NCBI GenBank assembly: GCA_023437305.1
Contig: JAEZGN010000009.1
Location: 310,001-374,000, forward strand
Length of the DNA: 64,000 nucleotides
Origin: Bacteroidota bacterium
GTDB lineage: Bacteria > Bacteroidota > Bacteroidia > Bacteroidales > Dysgonomonadaceae
Reading direction: 5' to 3'
The translations under genes and the position numbers were made by a program. How positions within the stretch are numbered: position 1 is the first letter of the stretch; the number at the start of each line of letters is the position of its first letter. The notes under the pieces were generated by a model. That model was not told the origin of the DNA, did not search any database, and saw nothing but the letters and a program-made list of their open reading frames with translations. Below are positions 52,167 through 61,965 of the stretch, piece after piece.

Positions 52167-54785
52167 ATGATGACTTCTAAAGAAATTCGTGAATCGTTTA
52201 AATCCTTCTTTGCATCTAAAGAGCACAAAATTGTACCATCGGCACCGATGGTGATCAAGGGTGACCCTACACTGATGTTTACTAATGCGGGTATGAACCA
52301 GTTTAAAGATGTTATTCTGGGTAATGCGCCAATCAAGTATGCACGTGTAGCCGATTCTCAAAAATGCCTTCGTGTGAGTGGGAAGCATAACGATTTGGAA
52401 GAGGTAGGGCACGATACTTACCATCACACGATGTTCGAAATGCTTGGAAACTGGTCTTTTGGAGACTATTTTAAAAAAGAGGCGATCGAATGGGCGTGGG
52501 AATATCTGACAGAAGTTTTGGCATTAGATAAAAACCGTCTCTATGTTACTGTTTTCGAAGGCAGCCCTTCCGAAGGCTTGTCTCGTGATGATGAAGCAGC
52601 AGCCTATTGGGAAAAGTATTTGCCGGCAGATCGGATTATCAATGGCAACAAGAAAGATAACTTTTGGGAAATGGGCGACACAGGTCCTTGTGGCCCCTGC
52701 TCCGAAATACATATAGATTTGCGTTCTGATGAAGAACGTGCGAAAGTTGACGGGCTGACTTTGGTGAATCAGAGTGACCCTCAGGTTGTAGAAATCTGGA
52801 ACCTCGTGTTTATGCAATACAACCGTAAGGCCGACAAGTCGCTTGATCCGCTTCCAGCTAAAGTGATTGATACAGGTATGGGATTCGAACGTTTGTGTAT
52901 GGCTGTTCAAGGCAAGACATCGAACTATGATACAGATGTATTCCAGACTATAATAAAGGCTCTTGGCGCGTTGGCTAACACTACATACGGAGAGGATGCG
53001 AAAAAAGACATTGCGATGCGTGTGATTGCCGACCACGTGCGTACTATCGCTTTTTCGATAACAGACGGGCAGTTGCCATCGAATGCCAAAGCGGGTTATG
53101 TGATTCGCCGTATTCTTCGTCGTGCCGTTCGTTACGGATATACGTTCCTTGATCAGCACAAGTCGTTTATGTATAAGCTGCTTCCTGCATTGATCGAAAC
53201 AATGGGAGATGCCTATCCTGAACTTATCCAACAGCAGACGCTGATTGAAAAAGTTATGAAGGAAGAAGAAGAATCTTTCTTGCGTACACTGGAGACGGGT
53301 ATAAAGCTACTCGACAAGCAAATAGCTGATACAAAAGCAAAAGGAATGAAAGTACTAAGCGGTATTGAAGCCTTTACCTTATATGATACATACGGATTTC
53401 CTCTCGACCTTACAGAACTGATTCTGAAAGAGAATGGTATGTCTGTAGATGAAGCCTGCTTCAAGGCAGAGATGCAAAAACAAAAAGACCGTGCCCGCAA
53501 TGCCGCAGCAGTAGAAACAGAAGACTGGGTGACATTGAAAGACGGTGATCCAGAGTTTGTAGGCTATGACTTCACTGAATGTGAAACCGAAATATTGCGT
53601 TACCGCAAGGTAAAACAAAAGAATAGCGAGTTCTATCAGATTGTATTGAGTCGCACTCCATTCTATGCCGAAATGGGAGGACAGGTAGGTGATAGTGGTT
53701 GGCTGGTAACCGATGACGAAACAATCGAAATATCGGATACTAAGCGTGAAAATAATCTGGCAGTACATTTGTCGAATAAGCTGCCTCAAGATCTAACTGC
53801 TACATTTACAGCTCGTATCAATCTAAAGAACCGTACAGCAACAGAATGTAACCATACAGCCACACACTTGTTGCATGAAGGTTTGCGTGAAATACTGGGT
53901 AGTCATGTAGAACAAAAGGGGTCGTATGTTTCTCCGTCTGTTCTTCGTTTCGACTTCTCTCATTTCCAAAAGTTGACAGACAAGGAGATTCGTGAAGTAG
54001 AACGTTATGTGACATCTAAGATCAGAGAGAACATCATCCGTGAGGAAATGCGTCATGTACCTATTGCCGAAGCGAAAGAAATGGGCGCGATGGCTCTCTT
54101 TGGCGAAAAGTATGGTGAAGATGTTCGTGTAATCCGCTTTGGCGATTCAGTAGAACTTTGTGGGGGAACTCATATCTCTTCTACAGGACGTATCGGTTCG
54201 TTCCGTATTATCAACGAGAGTTCGATTGCTGCGGGTATTCGCCGTATAGAAGCTATTACGGCTGAGGCTTGCGAAGATTATTTTTATGCTCAACAAGATA
54301 TATTGACAGAGGTGAAATCCCTGTTTAACAATACTCCAAACCTGACTCAGGCTCTTCGTAAATTCTTTGAGGAAAATGCTGAAATGAAGAAGACCGTTGA
54401 AGAGTATGTAAAGGAAAAGACAGTTCAGATTAAAGATGCTCTGATCAAGAAGAAGCAGGTTATAAATGGCATTGACTTCTATGTATTGAATGGACCATTC
54501 CCGGCTGAAGTTGTGAAAGATATAGCTTTCCAGATAAAAGGACAATTCGCCGAAAATACAGCTTTCGTTGGAGCTACCGAATACGAAGGCAAACCATTAC
54601 TTACTGTGATGCTAAGCGACGACCTTGTAAAAGATCATGGATTGAATGCATCCCAACTGGTACGTGATGCCGCTAAGCATATACAAGGCGGAGGTGGAGG
54701 GCAACCTCACTTTGCTACAGCTGGTGGTAAAAATACCGAAGGCTTGACAAAGGCTTTGAACGAAATAATGGAAAAGATAAAATAA
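52167..54785 (+). CDS. alaS: Alanine--tRNA ligase
   Basis: 872 residues, full length; the second Met at 52170 is an equally possible start. The class II catalytic core spans about 1-250 (FTNAGMNQFKDVILG, KHNDLEEVGHDTYHHTMFEMLGNWSFGDYF). The tRNA-recognition helical domain follows, then the editing domain with zinc ligands HTATHLLHE (about 570) and CGGTHISSTGRIG (about 665). The C-terminal C-Ala/DHHA1 domain ends with HIQGGGGGQPHFATAGGKN. It charges tRNA-Ala and clears mischarged Ser or Gly. The 5' UTR carries palindromes that may be regulatory. Confidence 0.97.
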   Translation: MMTSKEIRESFKSFFASKEHKIVPSAPMVIKGDPTLMFTNAGMNQFKDVILGNAPIKYARVADSQKCLRVSGKHNDLEEVGHDTYHHTMFEMLGNWSFGDYFKKEAIEWAWEYLTEVLALDKNRLYVTVFEGSPSEGLSRDDEAAAYWEKYLPADRIINGNKKDNFWEMGDTGPCGPCSEIHIDLRSDEERAKVDGLTLVNQSDPQVVEIWNLVFMQYNRKADKSLDPLPAKVIDTGMGFERLCMAVQGKTSNYDTDVFQTIIKALGALANTTYGEDAKKDIAMRVIADHVRTIAFSITDGQLPSNAKAGYVIRRILRRAVRYGYTFLDQHKSFMYKLLPALIETMGDAYPELIQQQTLIEKVMKEEEESFLRTLETGIKLLDKQIADTKAKGMKVLSGIEAFTLYDTYGFPLDLTELILKENGMSVDEACFKAEMQKQKDRARNAAAVETEDWVTLKDGDPEFVGYDFTECETEILRYRKVKQKNSEFYQIVLSRTPFYAEMGGQVGDSGWLVTDDETIEISDTKRENNLAVHLSNKLPQDLTATFTARINLKNRTATECNHTATHLLHEGLREILGSHVEQKGSYVSPSVLRFDFSHFQKLTDKEIREVERYVTSKIRENIIREEMRHVPIAEAKEMGAMALFGEKYGEDVRVIRFGDSVELCGGTHISSTGRIGSFRIINESSIAAGIRRIEAITAEACEDYFYAQQDILTEVKSLFNNTPNLTQALRKFFEENAEMKKTVEEYVKEKTVQIKDALIKKKQVINGIDFYVLNGPFPAEVVKDIAFQIKGQFAENTAFVGATEYEGKPLLTVMLSDDLVKDHGLNASQLVRDAAKHIQGGGGGQPHFATAGGKNTEGLTKALNEIMEKIK

Positions 54786-54810
54786 GGATATACTCTTTAT
54801 TCTAATTCAG

Positions 54811-54845
54811 AAAGAGCCTAAAGTTAAATTTTGGCTCTTTTTGTT
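54811..54845 (+). terminator. Terminator after alaS
   Basis: AAAGAGCC (54811-54818) / GGCTCTTT (54833-54840) stem followed by TTGTTT. Confidence 0.85.
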
Positions 54846-54893
54846 TCTATTTATCTAAAATCTCATATCTTCGTAGAAATCCTAATACCATAA

Positions 54894-54974
54894 ATGAATA
54901 TGAGAAAAGCAATGTTAATTGTATCTGCTGCACTTTTCGTTGTGCTGGTACTTGTTTATATATGTACACGTTAA
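54894..54974 (+). CDS. Possible 26-residue single-pass membrane microprotein
   Basis: ATG at 54894; the peptide begins MNMRKAMLIVSAALF and continues as one hydrophobic helix to YICTR. It follows a plausible promoter: TTTG at 54840-54843 and TATCTTCG at 54866-54873, which matches TAnnTTTG at 7 of 8 positions with 22-nt spacing. The size and positive-inside charge fit a membrane microprotein. It could be a chance ORF; conservation in relatives would decide. The rest of 54975-55201 is AT-rich with nothing recognised. Confidence 0.4.
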   Translation: MNMRKAMLIVSAALFVVLVLVYICTR

Positions 54975-55201
54975 GTTTGTATAGCTGAAAGCTTATTTTT
55001 TAGCTCTTGGTAACCATTCTTTTGGGCTTGACTATCTCTGTATTCGTATATAGATAGTATATATACTTTTGGGTATAATGAAAAAGATTAAATCTAGATT
55101 TTGACGATTGAAGACTTGCTCAAAAGTGATGATAGGATATAAAACAATAAAATGCTTATTTTTGTGTTTTATATTATGATTAATCAGCTGTTGGTTTATA
55201 C

Positions 55202-58200
55202 GTGTCACAAAATAATCTAGTACGTACACTATACATAGGATTTGGTGTATTGTTTATCCTCCTTATCACATCGTCATGTTCTAATAAGAAGAACACCGCC
55301 TTGACACGTTTTTACCATTCGGTGAATACACGCTATAATATACACTACAATGCTGATATAGCTTACAAAGAAGCCCTCGAAGCAAAAGAGAAGGGGAGGG
55401 AAGACAATCTTTCTCAATTGGTCTACATTTTTCCCAAAAGTACAGACTCTCTTAACGCATCAACGGGGAATTTTACAACCACGATAGACAAAACAACTAA
55501 AGCAATCAAGCTACATTCGATAACCGCAAAACCCAAGCGTGATCCCGATAGGCGAAACGATGCCGAATATCAGGCGTGGATTCGTCAAAAAGAATATACT
55601 CCCTTCATGGATCAGGTATGGCTGTTGCTGGCAAAAGCTGAATTTCAGGACGGGAACTATTTGCAAGCTGTCAGCACGTTCCTGTATATAACCAAAATAT
55701 ACAGTACCAATCCCGAGATTGTAACTGAATGTCAGTTGTGGATAGCCCGTGCATATACCGAAATGGGATGGCTATACGAAGCCGGCGATATCCTGCATAA
55801 GATAGAAATAGCAGGAGGAGCCCCCGAAAAGCATAAAGGTTTTTATGCATTGGTGAAAGCCAACTATCTGGTTTATAATAATGAGTATGATGCTGCCATA
55901 CCTCAATTGGAGGTAGCCATAAAGAGCGAAAAGAACAAGCATCAGAAGACTCGCATGAAATATCTTTTGGGGCAGCTTTATGCTCAGCTGGGAGACAAAG
56001 CCAAAGCAGATAAGGCGTTCGCGTCTGTTAAAGGTATGAGTACACCTTATAAGTATACATTCAATGCACAACTCAGACAAATAGAGCTGGATGACTCTCC
56101 GGCAAAAACAAAGGCTCTATCCATGCTGTCGGGCATGTCTAAGAAGACGCGAAACAAAGAATATCTCGATCAGATATATACTACTTTGGGAGATATATAT
56201 CTAGAGAAAACAGATACCTTGAAGGCTCTTGAAAACTATAAAAAAGGAGTAAAAGAGAGTGTTCGTAACGGATACGATAAGGCAATGGCCCAGATAAAAC
56301 TCGGAGACCTCTATTTCCTTAAGCGGAAATTTGTCTTGGCTCAACCATGCTACTCGGAAGCTTTGCCCCAATTGAATAGATCTCATCTCGATTACCCAAA
56401 AGTAGCTTTAAGATCGAGTGTGTTAGATGAGTTGGTTGTACATGTTAAAGTGGTAGAAGAGCAAGATAGCTTGCAATATATAGCTCAACTTCCCGAAGAG
56501 GAGCGTCTTCGCATTATTAATGATAAGATCGTAGAGCTGAAAAAAGAAGAAGAAAAGAGACAAAAAGAAGAGGAGAACCAAAGGCAGATCGAAGAACGGC
56601 AGGAGCGTATATCATCGTGGGATGATATAAATGAGCAACTGTTTGATCAATCGAATAAGGCTACTATAGCACCTCCTGCTATTACACAGCAAGGCGCAGC
56701 TGCATTCTATTTTTACAACGAGCAAGCAGTAAATCAGGGTAAAATAGCATTTCAACAACAATGGGGAAATCGTAAGCTGGAAGATGACTGGCGCAGGCGT
56801 AATAAGCGGTCTACAGGAATCTTTTATGAGGTAGATACAGCGCAAGAACCCGATTCACTGGATACAGAAGCGCATCGGATAAAGGAGCTTCAAGCTCAGA
56901 ATGAAGAACTGAACAGGCCCAAAAGTGCCGTTGATGATGAATATTCTGTCGAATATTATCTGCAACAACTACCTCTGACTCCAGAAGCTATTACAGAATC
57001 GAATATTCTTATCGAGGATGCTCTGTATAAGATGGGGCTGATATATAAGGATAAGCTGGGAGATATGGATTTGGCAATTGATGCCTTTAATACAAATATT
57101 CATCGTTTCCCTAATACTCCTAATCTGGAAGAGATTTACTATCAACTGTTCCTTATTTATATGCGTTTGGGAGATAATAATATGATGGCTACATACCGAT
57201 CTAAACTGATGAATGAGTTTGCATCGGGTAAGTACGCCGGGCCAGTTTCCCAACCCGACTATGAATGGAATTTCCGAAACATGGCTAGCTTGCAGGATTC
57301 GCTCTACAACGAAGCTTATAAAGCATACCAACACGCAGATGTGGAAACAGTAAGGCGCAACTATGCGGCAATGAATACCAAATATCCGTTTACCGACCTG
57401 ATGCCTAATTTTACTTTGCTGAATGCATTGACTTATGCCCAAGAACGTGATGCGGGCAGTTTGGAAGCGAGCTTGACGGATTTGGTGAAAAAGTATCCGA
57501 AGTCTGGCATTACTCCTTTGGCCGGCGAAATCCTCGAACGTCTGAAAAGTGGGAAAATATTACTGTCCGATGGTTCTCCTGTCACCGGATTCGACTGGAG
57601 TAAGGCTTATCAGGGTGCTGATTCTCTGTTAGCTTCTAAAGGGAAAACGTTGCAATACTCCGACACGTTGGATGTGCCTTATGTGTTGATGCTGATGTTT
57701 AAACCAAAGACGATAGACCGAAACGAATTGCTGTATCAGGTGGCTGATTATAACTTTACCAATTATGTTATTCAGACATTCGACCTGAGCTTTGATACAG
57801 ATCCGCCGTATGAGGTGTTGCAGATGAAAGGATTTAATTCTTTTGCAGCAATAAGGTCATATCTCTCGAAAGCATACAGCAAAGAAGGGCTCATACAGCA
57901 TCTCGATACGGCAATTCTTGTAGTGCCGATATCAACGGATAATTATATCAACGTACTTCCTCGTCTTGGCTTAGGACAGTACATGACATACTTTAGAGAG
58001 CATTATGCAGAACAATTCCCTCAGTTGATAGCTTCATGGAGTGGTGAGAAGTATGTAGAATCTACCCAGCCTGTAGAAATTGCAGAAGATGTTGAGGCTA
58101 AAGAGGAGAGTAAGGCGGAAGAGCTTGATAAATCGGTAAAACAGCCTGTAATTATATTACAGACACCTGTTGTTCCTGAAAAGCCTATACAAAAACAACC

Positions 58201-58804
58201 TGAAACGAATGTGAATGATAAGCAGATAACAGGAGATGATCTGTTGTCGAAAGATCAATTGCAAAAAGCCGGAGAAGTAAATGAGGTTATAGAAGATATA
58301 TCTAATGTTGTCAGCAACCCTGTTGATGGTATTAAGAGTTTGTTTGACCGATACAAGAATAGAGAAAAACTGACAAAAGAGGAAAAGCAAGCGATCAAGG
58401 AAGAGGAGAAATTGCGTAAAGAACAAGAAAAACAACAAAAAGCAATAGAAAAAATACGCTTAGATTCTATCAATAAAGTAGAGAAAGCCCGAACAGACTC
58501 GATAGCGAATGTAGAAAAAACACTTGAAGATTCGATTAAGGCAGCGAATAAACAAGCTGAGGAACAAAAACGACTGGAAGAAAAGCAAAAAGAAGATGCA
58601 GCCAAAGCTGCTGTGAAGGCTCGTGAAGATGCCCGCAAACAGAAAGAGGCAGACCGTAAGCAAAAGGAACGTGAACAGAAAGAACGCCTGCGTCAGCGCG
58701 AAAAAGAACGAAAGGAAAAAGAGAAGGTTAAAGAACAGGAACGCAAACAAAAAGAGCGCGAAGCGGAAGAAAGAAGAAAGCAGCGTTTGAAAGAAAAAAG
58801 ATGA
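55202..58804 (+). CDS. SprE/PorW-like TPR lipoprotein with GTG start
   Basis: 1200 residues from GTG 55202; the frame is closed upstream at 55181 and no ATG exists before the signal peptide. The lipobox ends at C26 (ITSSCSNKKNTALTRFYHSV), and the sequence after it (RYNIHYNADIAYKEALEAKEKGREDN) matches the SprE/PorW family of TPR lipoproteins. TPR repeats span about 130-430 and 620-780. A long, very charged K/E/Q coiled coil makes up the last about 140 residues. In gliding or protein-secreting Bacteroidota SprE/PorW serves the type IX secretion system. No other T9SS gene is in the window, so that role is unproven here. Confidence 0.8.
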   Translation: MSQNNLVRTLYIGFGVLFILLITSSCSNKKNTALTRFYHSVNTRYNIHYNADIAYKEALEAKEKGREDNLSQLVYIFPKSTDSLNASTGNFTTTIDKTTKAIKLHSITAKPKRDPDRRNDAEYQAWIRQKEYTPFMDQVWLLLAKAEFQDGNYLQAVSTFLYITKIYSTNPEIVTECQLWIARAYTEMGWLYEAGDILHKIEIAGGAPEKHKGFYALVKANYLVYNNEYDAAIPQLEVAIKSEKNKHQKTRMKYLLGQLYAQLGDKAKADKAFASVKGMSTPYKYTFNAQLRQIELDDSPAKTKALSMLSGMSKKTRNKEYLDQIYTTLGDIYLEKTDTLKALENYKKGVKESVRNGYDKAMAQIKLGDLYFLKRKFVLAQPCYSEALPQLNRSHLDYPKVALRSSVLDELVVHVKVVEEQDSLQYIAQLPEEERLRIINDKIVELKKEEEKRQKEEENQRQIEERQERISSWDDINEQLFDQSNKATIAPPAITQQGAAAFYFYNEQAVNQGKIAFQQQWGNRKLEDDWRRRNKRSTGIFYEVDTAQEPDSLDTEAHRIKELQAQNEELNRPKSAVDDEYSVEYYLQQLPLTPEAITESNILIEDALYKMGLIYKDKLGDMDLAIDAFNTNIHRFPNTPNLEEIYYQLFLIYMRLGDNNMMATYRSKLMNEFASGKYAGPVSQPDYEWNFRNMASLQDSLYNEAYKAYQHADVETVRRNYAAMNTKYPFTDLMPNFTLLNALTYAQERDAGSLEASLTDLVKKYPKSGITPLAGEILERLKSGKILLSDGSPVTGFDWSKAYQGADSLLASKGKTLQYSDTLDVPYVLMLMFKPKTIDRNELLYQVADYNFTNYVIQTFDLSFDTDPPYEVLQMKGFNSFAAIRSYLSKAYSKEGLIQHLDTAILVVPISTDNYINVLPRLGLGQYMTYFREHYAEQFPQLIASWSGEKYVESTQPVEIAEDVEAKEESKAEELDKSVKQPVIILQTPVVPEKPIQKQPETNVNDKQITGDDLLSKDQLQKAGEVNEVIEDISNVVSNPVDGIKSLFDRYKNREKLTKEEKQAIKEEEKLRKEQEKQQKAIEKIRLDSINKVEKARTDSIANVEKTLEDSIKAANKQAEEQKRLEEKQKEDAAKAAVKAREDARKQKEADRKQKEREQKERLRQREKERKEKEKVKEQERKQKEREAEERRKQRLKEKR

Positions 58805-58929
58805 AAAATGACCTTTTGGCATCAAAAACTAAAAAAGGTGTGCTCTGATAGTTGAAATAACAAAAAAAAATCATTAATTTGCCTTATGAATTACTAGAGG
58901 CTATGCCTTTCATCCTAAAAACTAACTAT

Positions 58930-60777
58930 ATGAACGAGAACCTAAATCCTGAATTGCCAGAAAATAATCTACCAGAGGAAGTTACAAACCAATCTGTTGA
59001 AGAGGAAGCGAAAGAGCAATCGGAAACATCTACAGAGACTTCGGTGGCAAAGCAAGTATCTTTGACCAAAGATGAAATAATTGAAAAATTAAAAAACTTG
59101 ACCGCACAAACTGAAATTCCTTCGAGAGCTGAAGTAGAGTCGCTTAAGCAAGCTTTTTATAAGTTGCGTTCTGCTGCTATAGAAGAGCAAAAGGCCGAAT
59201 TTGTTGAGGCCGGAAACGATGCAGAAGCATTTGTTCCTGCACCCGATCCGAGTGAGGATGTACTGAAAACTTTCTTGAGCGAATTAAAAGAAAAGCGTGC
59301 AAGCCAGGCAGCAGCCGAAGAAAGTCTTAAAGAAGAAAATTATAATAAAAAACTTCAGATAATAGAGTCAATTAAAAACTTGACCGAAAGTTCTGATGAT
59401 TTCAATAAGCTGTATAAAGAGTTTAAAGACTTGCAGCAGGGATGGAATGATATAACTTTGGTTCCTCAGTCGAAAGAGAAAGAATTGTGGAAATCTTACC
59501 AAATATATACAGAGAAGTTTTATGATTTGATAAAGATCAACAATGAATTTCGTGATTATGACTTCAAGAAAAATCTTGAACTCAAAACTGCGATTTGCGA
59601 GTCGGTAGAAAAGCTGATAGATGATACAGATTCGGTTTCGGCCTTTCATCAGTTGCAGAATTTCCATCAGCAATGGCGCGAGATAGGTCCTGTTGCCAGG
59701 GAACTGAGAGAAGAAATTTGGACTCGATTTAAGAATGCTTCTACAGCCATAAATAAAAAATATCAAACTCATTTCGAGTCTTTGAAAGGCAGGGAGGAAG
59801 AAAATCTGGTTGAAAAGACTGCAATTTGTGATGCCTTGAAAAACATAGATTATTCTACTTTGACTTCTTTCAAAGAATGGGATGAAAAGAGCAAGGAAGT
59901 GATAGAGCTTCAAGCTAAATGGAAGACAATCGGTTTTGTTCCTAAAAAAGTAAATAATCAGATATTTGAAGAGTTTCGTTCGCTGTGTGATACATTCTTC
60001 GAAAAGAAGAGTGAATTCTTCAAAGGCGTGAGAGGCGAAATGGACGAAAATCTGGAGAAGAAACGTGCATTGACAGAACAAGCAAAAGCCTTAAAAGACA
60101 GTACAGACTGGAAGTCTACAACAGATAAGTTGATCGCTATACAGAAGGAATGGAAGACTATAGGCCCTGTACCTCGCAAATACTCGGATGCTATATGGAA
60201 AGAATTTGTAACGGCTTGTGATTATTTCTTCGAACAAAAGAAGAAAAATGAGTCTTCTCAGAAGAGCGAAGAATTGGATAACTTGGCTGCTAAAAAAGAG
60301 ATAATAGAAAAGATCAAAAATGTTGATCAGTCTTTGGACCCATCCGAACTTATCGCTAAGGTGCGTGAGTTAGCAGACGAATGGCATAAAATCGGTTTTG
60401 TTCCATTCAAAGAAAAGGATAAAATTTATAAAGAATTCCATCAGGCTGTTGATGCTCATTATGATCGTCTGAAAGTGGATAAAACAGAACGCCGTTTCGA
60501 ATCTTTCAAATCGAATATAAAAGACATTTCGAAACAGGATAACCCTAAGAGGGCTTTGTACAGAGAGCGTGATCATTTGATGCATCAGTACAATAAAGTG
60601 AAATCAGATCTTCAGACTTATGAAAACAATATGAACTTCCTGTCTATTTCGTCTAAAGGGGCAAGCGGACTGTTGAAGGATGTAAATAATAAGATTGAAA
60701 AGCTGAAAGAAGAAATGGAATTGCTTGTTAAGAAAATAGAAGCTCTTGATGAAAATCTGAATGAATTGGAAAAGTAG
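58930..60777 (+). CDS. DUF349-repeat protein
   Basis: 615 residues from ATG 58930 (MNENLNPELPENNLPEE); an in-frame TTG at 58879 is less likely. An acidic unstructured N-terminus (1-60) is followed by about five helical DUF349 repeats. Each carries a W...IG.VP or W...IGPV motif: QGWNDITLVPQSKEKELWKS, QQWREIGPVARELREEIWTRF, AKWKTIGFVPKKVNNQIFEEF, KEWKTIGPVPRKYSDAIWKEF, DEWHKIGFVPFKEKDKIYKEF. A C-terminal coiled coil closes the protein. Predicted cytosolic. DUF349 proteins have no well-established function. Terminator downstream. Confidence 0.88.
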   Translation: MNENLNPELPENNLPEEVTNQSVEEEAKEQSETSTETSVAKQVSLTKDEIIEKLKNLTAQTEIPSRAEVESLKQAFYKLRSAAIEEQKAEFVEAGNDAEAFVPAPDPSEDVLKTFLSELKEKRASQAAAEESLKEENYNKKLQIIESIKNLTESSDDFNKLYKEFKDLQQGWNDITLVPQSKEKELWKSYQIYTEKFYDLIKINNEFRDYDFKKNLELKTAICESVEKLIDDTDSVSAFHQLQNFHQQWREIGPVARELREEIWTRFKNASTAINKKYQTHFESLKGREEENLVEKTAICDALKNIDYSTLTSFKEWDEKSKEVIELQAKWKTIGFVPKKVNNQIFEEFRSLCDTFFEKKSEFFKGVRGEMDENLEKKRALTEQAKALKDSTDWKSTTDKLIAIQKEWKTIGPVPRKYSDAIWKEFVTACDYFFEQKKKNESSQKSEELDNLAAKKEIIEKIKNVDQSLDPSELIAKVRELADEWHKIGFVPFKEKDKIYKEFHQAVDAHYDRLKVDKTERRFESFKSNIKDISKQDNPKRALYRERDHLMHQYNKVKSDLQTYENNMNFLSISSKGASGLLKDVNNKIEKLKEEMELLVKKIEALDENLNELEK

Positions 60778-60802
60778 AATTTGTTGAAAATACATAGAGA
60801 AG

Positions 60803-60836
60803 AAAGGTTGTCTGATATGGACAACCTTTTTTGTTT
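60803..60836 (+). terminator. Terminator after the DUF349 gene
   Basis: AAAGGTTGTC (60803-60812) / GACAACCTTT (60820-60829), perfect 10-bp stem with a 7-nt loop and T-rich tail. It also sits just beyond the convergent hydrolase gene. Confidence 0.9.
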
Positions 60837-60850
60837 TGATACAGTGTCTG

Positions 60851-61810
60851 TCATTTATTTTTTATATAATACTTTCTGTTTTTAATCCAGTGGATAGCGA
60901 TGCGAACAGGCTCGCCGGAGTCCGAGAATGTAAGATTATGTCCTAATGTTGAAAATAGGCAGTACTCGTAAGGTTTGCCTTCAACCTTAAGCGTATTTAG
61001 ACGCTCTATTGATAATCTTGCCGGTATTTGGATATCCTTCTCCCCAAAAAGCCAAAGTCCCGGAGTTGAAAGTCTACTAAGGGTTTTGTAAGAGTCTGTG
61101 TTTATAAACTTGTAAGATTCTATTTTATAGTGCTCATCAAAGCTACTATTATTATGCAAACTTTCACGAGCCTCAGCTTCGGTATGGGTATTCCAAAAAT
61201 CAGGGTTTCCATTTGTGAAAAACTGAAATCGTAATTGCTCAAGTGTTGAAATTATAGGGCCACTAAACAGCACCATGAAATCGACAGATGAATTATTGCT
61301 TGCAGCAATAGGAATGATCCATCCTGCCTGACTAAAGCCAACTAAACCAATTGGTATATTCTTGTCTCGCTCATGAAGTGTATTTATGGCAGCATTTGCG
61401 TCTTTAGCTAATAGTGTAAGATTGCAGGAGTCAACATTATTCGTGCCCACCTCCGGACCCATATAAGTTCCACCCGATTCGCCTACTCCCCGTTTATCGT
61501 AGGTTAATACCGAAATTCCATTTTGTGCCAAAAGCGATGCAAATTCATTCATTCTATGCTCCTTCCCCGAACCATGTACTAAAACTACCGCAGCATCCGA
61601 ATGTTGAGGTGTGTACATCGTGCCGGCCAGAGTTATTCCCTCGCTCTCAAATCTGATATTCTCAGTGGTAACTTCCTGCGATTGAGCTTTTATGTGATTT
61701 AATGAGGTTAAAAGTAATAGCAGAATGAAAACTCTTCGATTAAGAAATAGTATATACCTTAATCCTTCAATGTTTTTAAAGTAATTTATTATAGTATTTT
61801 TATTAATCAT
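60851..61810 (-). CDS. Exported alpha/beta hydrolase
   Basis: 319 residues. An unusually long basic N-terminus precedes the hydrophobic signal core (about 27-37, cleavage near IKAQS). The hydrolase fold shows VVLVHGSGKEHRMNEF (oxyanion HG), TYDKRGVGESGG, the nucleophile elbow GFSQAGW (S160), the acid near LFGEKDIQIP (about 258) and the histidine in TLGHNLTF (about 297). It resembles the YqiA/dienelactone-hydrolase-like or S9-type esterases exported by Bacteroidota. Likely a periplasmic esterase or peptidase of unknown substrate. Convergent with the DUF349 gene. Confidence 0.85.
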   Translation of the reverse strand: MINKNTIINYFKNIEGLRYILFLNRRVFILLLLLTSLNHIKAQSQEVTTENIRFESEGITLAGTMYTPQHSDAAVVLVHGSGKEHRMNEFASLLAQNGISVLTYDKRGVGESGGTYMGPEVGTNNVDSCNLTLLAKDANAAINTLHERDKNIPIGLVGFSQAGWIIPIAASNNSSVDFMVLFSGPIISTLEQLRFQFFTNGNPDFWNTHTEAEARESLHNNSSFDEHYKIESYKFINTDSYKTLSRLSTPGLWLFGEKDIQIPARLSIERLNTLKVEGKPYEYCLFSTLGHNLTFSDSGEPVRIAIHWIKNRKYYIKNK

Positions 61811-61965
61811 ATCTTCTGTGTTTTTTAGTTATATTTTTATTCCTTATAATGATAGGACACAGCATATATAAAAAAGGTTACAAGTCTTTCTAGAGTTATG
61901 CAATTTAAATTATATTTGTTACAATAATGTAGAGTGAATTTGTTGATAAAATATAAGAATGGTAT

